A DNA stretch of 64,000 nt, taken from contig NZ_CP065856.1 in the NCBI RefSeq assembly GCF_016065055.1, forward strand, positions 3,037,836-3,101,835, in the 5' to 3' direction. Source of the stretch: Halosimplex litoreum (GTDB taxonomy: Archaea > Halobacteriota > Halobacteria > Halobacteriales > Haloarculaceae). The notes under the pieces were generated by a model. The model saw only the letters and a list, made by a program, of their open reading frames with translations. It searched no databases and had not been told where the DNA came from. This document shows positions 15,937 to 22,051 of the stretch, piece after piece. A program made the position numbers and the translations under genes. Each line of letters opens with the position of its first letter. Position 1 is the stretch's first letter.

Positions 15937-15982
15937 CTAATCGGTCAGTCAGTTCGGAACGCTTTTGACTGACCGGTCAGTT
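15937..15982. promoter_or_regulatory. Two TetR-type operators between hsp20 and tetR
   Basis: ACTGACCGGTCAGT at 15969-15982 is a perfect 14-bp palindrome. A second, imperfect copy, ACTAATCGGTCAGT, lies at 15937-15950; their centres are 32 bp apart, about three helical turns. The right site lies 10 bases before the tetR ATG, in the core promoter. This is a classical autoregulated TetR arrangement, so repression of tetR and the MATE gene is inferred. Confidence 0.8.
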
Positions 15983-15992
15983 AAGATCGCTC

Positions 15993-16802
15993 ATGACTGG
16001 AGCGACGGACAGCGCCGCGGCCGACGGCTCCACCCCGGAGGCTATCATGGGGGCCACCTACCGGGCGCTGTGCGAACACGGCTACGCGGATCTGACGATG
16101 CAGGACATCGCCGACGAATCGGACAAGAGCAAGGCGTCGCTGCACTACCACTACGATACGAAAGAGGAGCTGCTGCTGGCCTTTCTGGACCACCTCTACG
16201 ACGCGTTCACCGAGGACGTCGGGGAGACCGACGGCGACGACGCCGTCGACCGACTCGTCACGTTCGTCGACGAACTACTCTGCCCGGCCGAGCAGACGGA
16301 CGAGTCGCGCTCGGAGTCGGGCCGCGACGGGACGAGCGACCGGGAGACGGGTAGCGACGGTCCGAACGACGCCGACGGAGCGGACGAGTTCGAGGAGTTC
16401 CAGACGGCGCTGCTGGAGATCAAGGCCCAGGGACCCTACGTCGAGGCCTACCGCGAACAACTGGAGCGGGTCGACGCCTTCGTCCGCGGTCGCGTCCGTG
16501 AGATCGTCGCCGACGGGATAGACGAGGGGACGATCCACTCGGACGTGGACCCCGACGACACCGCCGCCTTCGTCGCGACGCTCGTCGACGGTGTGAACAC
16601 GCGGCGGGTGGCTCTCGGCGAGACCGACGGGAGCGTCCGCGACACCTTCCTCGGGTACGTCCGCGAGAACCTCGTGGCCCCCGACGCCGACGTGGCGGTC
16701 GACCTCGTCGGCGATACGGGGTGTGAGGCGGGCGGCGACACCGCCGACGCGGCCGGAGTCGACGGCGACGACGGTCGAGCGACGGCGGGAGGCGACGACT
16801 GA
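15993..16802 (+). CDS. TetR/AcrR family transcriptional regulator
   Basis: 269 residues. The helix-turn-helix lies at about residues 20-62: ALCEHGYADLTMQDIADESDKSKASLHYHYDTKEELL, the standard TetR DNA-binding signature. The ligand-binding half contains a long acidic Ser/Asp-rich insertion (~105-130) and a C-terminal acidic tail. It very likely represses itself and the MATE pump (its stop and the MATE start share one base), with the pump substrate as inducer. The palindromes at 15937-15982 are the expected operators. Confidence 0.93.
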   Translation: MTGATDSAAADGSTPEAIMGATYRALCEHGYADLTMQDIADESDKSKASLHYHYDTKEELLLAFLDHLYDAFTEDVGETDGDDAVDRLVTFVDELLCPAEQTDESRSESGRDGTSDRETGSDGPNDADGADEFEEFQTALLEIKAQGPYVEAYREQLERVDAFVRGRVREIVADGIDEGTIHSDVDPDDTAAFVATLVDGVNTRRVALGETDGSVRDTFLGYVRENLVAPDADVAVDLVGDTGCEAGGDTADAAGVDGDDGRATAGGDD

Positions 16803-18382
16803 TGGCCGGCTCGTCGCTCGACCGTCTGGTCGCGGGCGTCCGCAAGCGGGTGAACATGGTGTTCAAGGGCCGCGAGGAGTTCGACCTGACCTCCGGGGGC
16901 ATCGCGCGGCCGCTGTTTTACCTCTCGATCCCGATCGTCGTCACGAACCTCCTGCAGACGATGTACAACCTGGTCGACACGATCTGGCTCGGCCAGTACT
17001 CCACGGAGGCGTTGGCGGCCATCAGCTTCGCGTTCCCGCTGGTCTTTTTCCTCATCTCGCTGGGACTCGGGATCTCGATCGCGGGGTCGATCCTCGTCGC
17101 ACAGAACGTCGGCGCCGGCGACGAGCGCCAGGCGGAGTTCGCCGCCTCTCAGACCGTCACCTTCGCGATCATCGCGTCGCTCGTCCTCGGGAGCGTGGGC
17201 TACTTCGCCGTCGGCGACCTGCTGCAGTTGCTCGGGGCCTCCGACGACGTGTTGCCGGGCGCGACCGCGTACCTCCAGATAATCTCGCTCGGGATGGTGT
17301 TCATGTTCGCCTTCTTCGTGTTCATGTCGCTGATGCGCGGCTACGGCGACACCATCACCCCGATGCTCGTCATGTTCGTCACGGTCGTCGTCAACATGGT
17401 GCTGGATCCGTTCCTCATCTTCGGCTGGGGGCCGTTCCCCCGTCTGGGCGTCGAGGGCGCCGCCTACGCCACTATCTTCTCGCGAGCGCTCGCGACCGTC
17501 ATCGGCATGTACATCATGTTCGAGGGCAGTCGGGGCGTGCGGATCCGTCTCGCGGACATGGCGCCCGACCTCACGTACCTCCGCAAACTCCTCCGAGTCG
17601 GCATCCCCGCCTCCATCGAGGGGACCGGCAACTCCATCGCGGTCAACCTGATGCTCGTCATCGTCAGCACCTTCCCGACGGTCGTCGTCGCCGCCTACGG
17701 CGTCGGCGTCCGGATGTTCTCGGTCATCTTCCTCCCCGCCATCGCCGTCGGCCGCGGCGTCGAGACGATGTCCGGCCAGAACATCGGCGCCGGCGAACAG
17801 GAGCGCGCGGCCTCGGCCACTCACTTCGCCGCCCGCGCGATGTTCCTCGTCCTGCTCGTCGTCAGCGCGCTCACCTGGCTCGGCGCCGGCAACATCGTCG
17901 CCGTCTTCTCCGACGACCCCGAGGTCGTCGAGGTCGGGACCGTCTTCCTCCGCTACGTCGCCCCCACCTTCGGCTTCACCGGCATCTTCCACTCCTACAA
18001 GGGCGGGTTCCGCGGCGCCGGCAAGACGATGACCGCCGCCCTCATCTCCATCGGCATGCTCGGCGCCATCCGCTTGCCCGTGGCGCTCGTCGCCTCCCAG
18101 GAGTTGGCCTACCAGGGGTCCTGGCTCGCCGGACTCGTCGCCGCCATCCCCTTCGATCCCCTCGCGGCGCTCGTCGACGCTCCGCTCGCCACGCTGGCCG
18201 CCTTCGAGATGGGATACAGGGGGATCTGGGTCGCCTTCGCCGTCTCGAACGTCGCCGGCGCCGCCATCGCCTTCGGCTGGTACATACGGGGCACCTGGCG
18301 CGACGCCGACCTCACCGACGATACGACCGGAATGAGCGCCTCGACCGACCCGGAACCCGACCCCGAACCCACCGACGACTGA
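16802..18382 (+). CDS. MATE family efflux transporter
   Basis: 526 residues with twelve predicted membrane helices. The start of the transport domain, GGIARPLFYLSIPIVVTNLLQTMYNLVDTIWLGQYSTEALAA, is typical of NorM/DinF-type MATE exporters, as are GSILVAQNVGAGD and the repeat VSTFPTVVVAAYGVGVRMFS in the second half. It should export cationic or aromatic compounds using sodium or proton gradients. It overlaps the tetR stop codon by one base (TGATG), so it is translationally coupled to its regulator. Confidence 0.93.
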   Translation: MAGSSLDRLVAGVRKRVNMVFKGREEFDLTSGGIARPLFYLSIPIVVTNLLQTMYNLVDTIWLGQYSTEALAAISFAFPLVFFLISLGLGISIAGSILVAQNVGAGDERQAEFAASQTVTFAIIASLVLGSVGYFAVGDLLQLLGASDDVLPGATAYLQIISLGMVFMFAFFVFMSLMRGYGDTITPMLVMFVTVVVNMVLDPFLIFGWGPFPRLGVEGAAYATIFSRALATVIGMYIMFEGSRGVRIRLADMAPDLTYLRKLLRVGIPASIEGTGNSIAVNLMLVIVSTFPTVVVAAYGVGVRMFSVIFLPAIAVGRGVETMSGQNIGAGEQERAASATHFAARAMFLVLLVVSALTWLGAGNIVAVFSDDPEVVEVGTVFLRYVAPTFGFTGIFHSYKGGFRGAGKTMTAALISIGMLGAIRLPVALVASQELAYQGSWLAGLVAAIPFDPLAALVDAPLATLAAFEMGYRGIWVAFAVSNVAGAAIAFGWYIRGTWRDADLTDDTTGMSASTDPEPDPEPTDD

Positions 18383-18468
18383 ATCCGGGCGCCTCCCTCC
18401 TGCCGACGGTCCGCTCACGCGCGAGAGCTTAAAAGGTATGGCGCCGTACCACCGGGCGAGGCGACCAC

Positions 18469-18855
18469 ATGCCGGCGCGTGACCCCTCGTTCGCGATCCC
18501 CGGGCGACCGGAGCGCACCTATCCCCGCAGCGGCGGCGTCGAGTACGAGGGCGAGACGGTGTTCGTCCTCACCCCCGCGGCCGACCGCCCGGACTGCGAC
18601 CTCGAAGCGCTCGTCACGGACGTGCTCGACGCCGAGACGTATCGTTCGGGCGACTTCATGGAGTTGCCCATGCCGCTGTATCTCGTCCGCGACGAGGAGA
18701 CGGCCGACGTGTTCCGCGTGACGGTCCGCGACGGCGCCGTCCGGTTGCACGTCCTCCCGGAGACCGACTCCGAGGGGCTGCGACGGTTCTACGAGCGACT
18801 CCGGGAGCGGTCCGACTACGAGTGGTCGGTGGCCTGCCGGACCGACTTCGGGTGA
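18469..18855 (+). CDS. Conserved haloarchaeal hypothetical protein
   Basis: 128 residues. It starts MPARDPSFAIPGRPERTYPR and has alternating beta and helical character: VFVLTPAADRPDCDLEALVTDVLDAET, LPMPLYLVRDEETADVFRVTV, VRLHVLPETDSEGLRRFYERLRE. Codon use and acidity are like its neighbours, so it is a real gene. A TATA-like GCTTAAAAGG at about 18428-18437 lies ~35 bases upstream. No domain or function is recognised. Confidence 0.75.
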   Translation: MPARDPSFAIPGRPERTYPRSGGVEYEGETVFVLTPAADRPDCDLEALVTDVLDAETYRSGDFMELPMPLYLVRDEETADVFRVTVRDGAVRLHVLPETDSEGLRRFYERLRERSDYEWSVACRTDFG

Positions 18856-18907
18856 GCGCCGCCGGCGTGGAGGCCGTGACCGCGTCGCCGTCGCCGAACG
18901 ACGCCGC

Positions 18908-19606
18908 TCACCCCTCGAGGTAGTCGGGCCGCTCGTCGTAGTCGATGGGGTCTTCGACGCCGGCTCGCTGGAACGCCTGCAGTCGGAAGGCGCAGGCGTC
19001 GCAGGTGCCGCAGGCGGGCGCTTCCTCGCGGTAGCAGCTCCAGGTGATGTCGTAGGGCACGTCGAGTTCGAGCCCGCGCTCGGCGATGTCGGTCTTCGAC
19101 CACTCGACGAACGGGGCGACGAGTTCGATCTCCGTCTCCGGTTTCGTACCCACGCGCATCACCTGCTGGAAGGCGTCGAAGAATTCGGGACGACAGTCGG
19201 GATACCCCGAGAAGTCCTCGCTGTGGGCGCCGATGAACACGGCCGAACAGTCGGTGGCCTCGGCGTAGGAGGTCGCCATCGCGAGCAGGTTCGCGTTCCG
19301 GAACGGGACGTAGGAAGTCGGGATCTCCTCGCTGTCGAGGTCGGCGTCGGCGACGTCCATCTCGGCGTCGGTCAGGCTCGACGCCCCGATCGCCGCGAGG
19401 TGGCGCGTTTCCACGTGACAGAAGTCGGCGGCGTCGACGTCCCCGGCGAGTGCCTCGGCGCACTCCCGTTCTTTGGTCTCGGTCTCTTGGCCATAGGAGG
19501 TGTGGAAGAAGTACGGCTCGTAGCCCCTGTCCATCGCCTCGTAGACCGCGGTTGCGCTGTCCATCCCGCCCGATACCAGAATCACGGCTCGGTCGTTGTC
19601 GGTCAT
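18908..19606 (-). CDS. queC: 7-cyano-7-deazaguanine (preQ0) synthase
   Basis: 232 residues from the ATG at 19606. The PP-loop ATPase motif is VSGGMDSATA near the N-terminus, followed by FFHTSYGQETETKERECAEALA. Near the C-terminus the zinc site is CYREEAPACGTCDACAFR. QueC converts 7-carboxy-7-deazaguanine plus ammonia to preQ0. In archaea preQ0 is inserted at position 15 of tRNA by ArcTGT and matured to archaeosine. It is the last gene of the queD-queE-queC operon, 33 bp after queE. Confidence 0.96.
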   Translation of the reverse strand: MTDNDRAVILVSGGMDSATAVYEAMDRGYEPYFFHTSYGQETETKERECAEALAGDVDAADFCHVETRHLAAIGASSLTDAEMDVADADLDSEEIPTSYVPFRNANLLAMATSYAEATDCSAVFIGAHSEDFSGYPDCRPEFFDAFQQVMRVGTKPETEIELVAPFVEWSKTDIAERGLELDVPYDITWSCYREEAPACGTCDACAFRLQAFQRAGVEDPIDYDERPDYLEG

Positions 19607-19639
19607 GTTTGAATCGTCGTGCGGTCGCAATTATTCAGT

Positions 19640-20431
19640 TCAGGTCCCCGGCGCGTCGTTCCACAGGTCGACGTGTAGCCGCGGCGTGTACCGATAGCCG
19701 TACGCCGCCGCCAGTTCGGCCACCGTCTCGCGCGTCTCGTCGAGGCGCTCGCGGGTCTGTCCCTCCGGCATCAACAGCACGTCCGAGTCCGCGACGGTCG
19801 CGGTCGCCGCCGCGCGCACCCGCTCGACCAGGCGCTCGATCTCCGCCACGTCGTCGCGGTCGGTGACGACGAACTTCAACTGGGTCTCGTAGGCGTCGAC
19901 CAGTCGCGCGAGCGCCTCGATATCGACCCGCCGGTCCTCGTGGCGGTCGGCCCACTCGCCGTCGCCTTTCGGGTCGCGCTCTGCGGTCGGCGTGCTGCTC
20001 GCCAGTTTCGGACTGACGCTCGCCAGGTCGATCGGCGCGTCGCGGTAGACCGTCCCGTTCGTCTCGACGGTAGTGTGATACCCCGCCGCGTCGAGCCGTT
20101 CGAGCAGATCGACCACCTCGTCGTGGATCATCGGTTCGCCCCCGGTCACCACGACGTGGTCGGCGCGGCCGTGGTCGGTCCGGGCGCGCTCGGCGACCGC
20201 GTCGACGACCTCGTCGACCCCCATCCAGGCGTGGGTCGGCTCCCAGGAGGTGTGATAGGAGTCACAGAACCAACAGCGGAGGTTACAGCCGCTCGTTCGG
20301 ACGAACACGCTCGGGACGCCAGCGAGTTTTCCCTCTCCCTGCAGCGAGTGGAACAGCTCGTTGACCGGCAGCGCCTCCTCGGCGTCGGCGGGGCGGTCGG
20401 CTGCCCCCTCGACCGCGTCGTTCACCGGCAT
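19640..20431 (-). CDS. queE: 7-carboxy-7-deazaguanine synthase (radical SAM)
   Basis: 263 residues. The radical SAM cysteines C49, C53 and C56 (SGCNLRCWFCDS) have the CX3CX2C spacing. The substrate region LPVNELFHSLQGEGKLAG precedes them, and VVTGGEPMIH is the SAM-binding GGE motif. It converts 6-carboxytetrahydropterin to 7-carboxy-7-deazaguanine with a [4Fe-4S] cluster and SAM. Its ATG overlaps the queD stop by one base, so it is coupled to queD. Confidence 0.96.
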   Translation of the reverse strand: MPVNDAVEGAADRPADAEEALPVNELFHSLQGEGKLAGVPSVFVRTSGCNLRCWFCDSYHTSWEPTHAWMGVDEVVDAVAERARTDHGRADHVVVTGGEPMIHDEVVDLLERLDAAGYHTTVETNGTVYRDAPIDLASVSPKLASSTPTAERDPKGDGEWADRHEDRRVDIEALARLVDAYETQLKFVVTDRDDVAEIERLVERVRAAATATVADSDVLLMPEGQTRERLDETRETVAELAAAYGYRYTPRLHVDLWNDAPGT

Positions 20432-20880
20432 CAGTACGTTGCACAGAGTTCGCTCGTCTCGCTCACCGCGACGGCCACCTCGGAGACGGTGTCGGGGAAC
20501 GCCTCGCGCAGCTTCCGTTCGAGGACGACCGCCATCACCTCCGCCGTCGGCGGCCGTTCGAGCACGACCACCGCGTCGCCGTCACCGCTCGCCTCGAACG
20601 CCTCGACCAGCGGGTCGCCCCGTTCGAGCAGGAACATGTGGTCCCACTCGAAGATGACTGCAGTAATATCGCCTTTGTCGACGACCCATCCCTCCTCGCG
20701 GAGCCGTCCCGTCACCTCGACGCGGATCTCGTAGTTGTGCCCGTGCGGTCGCGAACACTTCCCGTCGTGGTGCCGGAGTCTGTGCCCCGCGCTGATCCGG
20801 ATCGGTCGGTCGCCGCCGACGACGAGCGTCCGCTCCTCGCTCCCGGCCGCGTCCGATCCGCTTCGCCCCCGTCCAGTCAT
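20431..20880 (-). CDS. queD: 6-carboxytetrahydropterin synthase
   Basis: 149 residues. The zinc and active-site motifs are ISAGHRLRHHDGKCSRPHGHNYEI, with His ligands and the catalytic cysteine, and a late DKGDITAVIFEWDHMFLLE region with the catalytic Asp/His. It makes 6-carboxytetrahydropterin from dihydroneopterin triphosphate, the first committed step to preQ0. It opens the archaeosine precursor operon. A TATA-like CTTTAGTAC lies ~30 bases upstream on the minus strand. Confidence 0.95.
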   Translation of the reverse strand: MTGRGRSGSDAAGSEERTLVVGGDRPIRISAGHRLRHHDGKCSRPHGHNYEIRVEVTGRLREEGWVVDKGDITAVIFEWDHMFLLERGDPLVEAFEASGDGDAVVVLERPPTAEVMAVVLERKLREAFPDTVSEVAVAVSETSELCATY

Positions 20881-20974
20881 ACTCGGGTATTATCGAAGGT
20901 GTACTAAAGTGTGCCCATCGACCCGATCCCGACTCGGGGAGCGTTCGAACGACCGGTGGGCTTCGGTGGCTCGA

Positions 20975-21394
20975 CTACTCCGACTTCGACGACTCGTCCG
21001 TGTACCACCACGCCCACGCGACGAGGACGGCCTGGAGCGGCAACCGTGCCCACAGCGCCGCGTCGCGCGGGTCGCGTAGCTGCTCCGGAACGTCTCGTAC
21101 GTCGAAGTCGTCGCCCGTCGCCATGTAGACGTTCGCCGGGAACACAGCGACGAGCAGCGCGATCAGACCCCACGCCGAGCGACGGCGGGTCCGTTCGAAC
21201 AGCACGCCGACGCCGAGCGCGACCTCCGCGACCCCGGACAGGTAGACGAGTGTTCGCGGCCGCGGGAACTGCGGCGGCACGACTCGTTCGTACGCGTCCG
21301 GAGCGACGAAGTGGAGCACTCCCGCGAGGACGTAGACGAGCCCCATGACGTACCGGAGCGGCCGTTTCGACCCGGCGAGGAAACTGGTGCGCAT
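20975..21394 (-). CDS. DoxX-family membrane protein
   Basis: 139 residues with four predicted helices: YVMGLVYVLAGVLHFVAP, TLVYLSGVAEVALGVGVLF, GLIALLVAVFPANVYMA and LQAVLVAWAWWYT. The pattern LAGVLHF...PRTLVYLSGVAEVALG is typical of short DoxX/DoxD-like proteins. These quinone- or redox-associated proteins are poorly characterised. It lies between queD and tRNA-Phe, all on the same strand, but with separate spacing and no sign of an operon. Confidence 0.85.
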   Translation of the reverse strand: MRTSFLAGSKRPLRYVMGLVYVLAGVLHFVAPDAYERVVPPQFPRPRTLVYLSGVAEVALGVGVLFERTRRRSAWGLIALLVAVFPANVYMATGDDFDVRDVPEQLRDPRDAALWARLPLQAVLVAWAWWYTDESSKSE

Positions 21395-21454
21395 AGGGGC
21401 ACCGTTCGAGCGCGACGGTCGAAAGCGTTGCTCCCGTCGGTCTGATTCGGAGAA

Positions 21455-21479
21455 ATGCCGCCTCCCGGATTTGAACCGG
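21455..21479 (-). repeat. Direct copy of the tRNA-Phe 3' end
   Basis: These 25 bases are identical to 21585-21609, the discriminator, acceptor 3' strand, T-loop and four T-stem bases of the adjacent tRNA-Phe plus one flanking base. The copy is in the same orientation as the tRNA and 130 bp away on its 3' side, the same design as at tRNA-Val (3178-3202). Confidence 0.85.
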
Positions 21480-21532
21480 AGGAAGACGTACTCACTCGCT
21501 CCGCTCGTTGCGCGTGACTTCCAGGGTTCAAA
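21468..21532. repeat. Palindrome built from tRNA-Phe T-arm sequence
   Basis: GGATTTGAACC (starting at 21468) is inverted as GGTTCAAATCC (ending near 21534). An inner GGAAG/CTTCC (about 21481-21485 and 21518-21522) extends the stem. The loop holds AGACGTACTCACTCGCTCCGC and then TGCGCGTGACT, closely similar to the loop of the tRNA-Val palindrome (AGACGTGCTCGCTTCGCT then GCGCGCGACT). Confidence 0.8.
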
Positions 21533-21550
21533 TCCACTCGACGTCGTTTT

Positions 21551-21580
21551 CTCGACCGTTCGCTGTCGCTCACGGTCTCG
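21551..21580 (-). terminator. Hairpin directly 3' of tRNA-Phe
   Basis: CTCGACCGT (21551-21559) pairs with ACGGTCTCG (21572-21580) with one unpaired base, starting five bases after the tRNA 3' end on the minus strand. Its position matches the hairpin behind tRNA-Val, and both contain CCGTGAGCG on the minus strand. Confidence 0.45.
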
Positions 21581-21585
21581 AAATA

Positions 21586-21659
21586 TGCCGCCTCCCGGAT
21601 TTGAACCGGGGACAGCTCGATCTTCAGTCGAGTGCTCTCCCAGTCTGAGCTAAGGCGGC
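21586..21659 (-). tRNA. tRNA-Phe(GAA)
   Basis: A 74-nt cloverleaf reads on the minus strand. The acceptor GCCGCCT pairs with AGGCGGC and is followed by discriminator A. D-arm: TAGCTCAGACTGGGAGAGCA. The anticodon stem CTCGA/TCGAG encloses the loop CTGAAGA, giving anticodon GAA. The T-arm is CCCGG-TTCAAAT-CCGGG. No CCA is encoded. Confidence 0.96.
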
Positions 21660-21749
21660 TCGCCGTCGGGCGTATCTCCGAGTGCGGGGAGGGGAGAAAA
21701 AAGGATTTCGAAAGCGGGCCCGACCGTTCGACTCGTTGACGCGCCCCGC

Positions 21750-21869
21750 TCAGGGGAGAAACAGGTCGGCGGAGTCGAACTCCGTGCCGCAGTCGTCGCA
21801 GACGTAGGTGGTGCCGTCGGTGGTGCTGACGTGTCCGCTACACTTCGGGCAGGTGGAACCGTCGATCAT
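21750..21869 (-). CDS. Small CPKC/CDDC zinc-ribbon protein
   Basis: 39 residues from the ATG at 21869 (MIDGSTCPKCSGHV). Two cysteine pairs, CPKC and CDDC, with TTYV between them make a one-domain zinc ribbon, and the end EFDSADLFLP is typical of this miniprotein group. A longer frame starting at 21962 has a basic N-terminus that looks non-coding. Such proteins are abundant in haloarchaea and may mediate protein or RNA contacts. It lies between tRNA-Phe and the transglutaminase operon and diverges from the latter. Confidence 0.75.
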   Translation of the reverse strand: MIDGSTCPKCSGHVSTTDGTTYVCDDCGTEFDSADLFLP

Positions 21870-22051
21870 GGCCACCCCTCTCTCGGCGGGACACATAGCC
21901 CTTGTGAGTCGCCGAGATCCGTGTCGAACCGGCGCGAGCGGCCGAATCTGACGCGTGACCACGAAGTATTTGTTTCTGGCACCCGACCGTTCGACGAATG
22001 CATCGCCCGGAGTGGACCGCTTTTACCCGCCCTTCCCACCGATACTGACCG

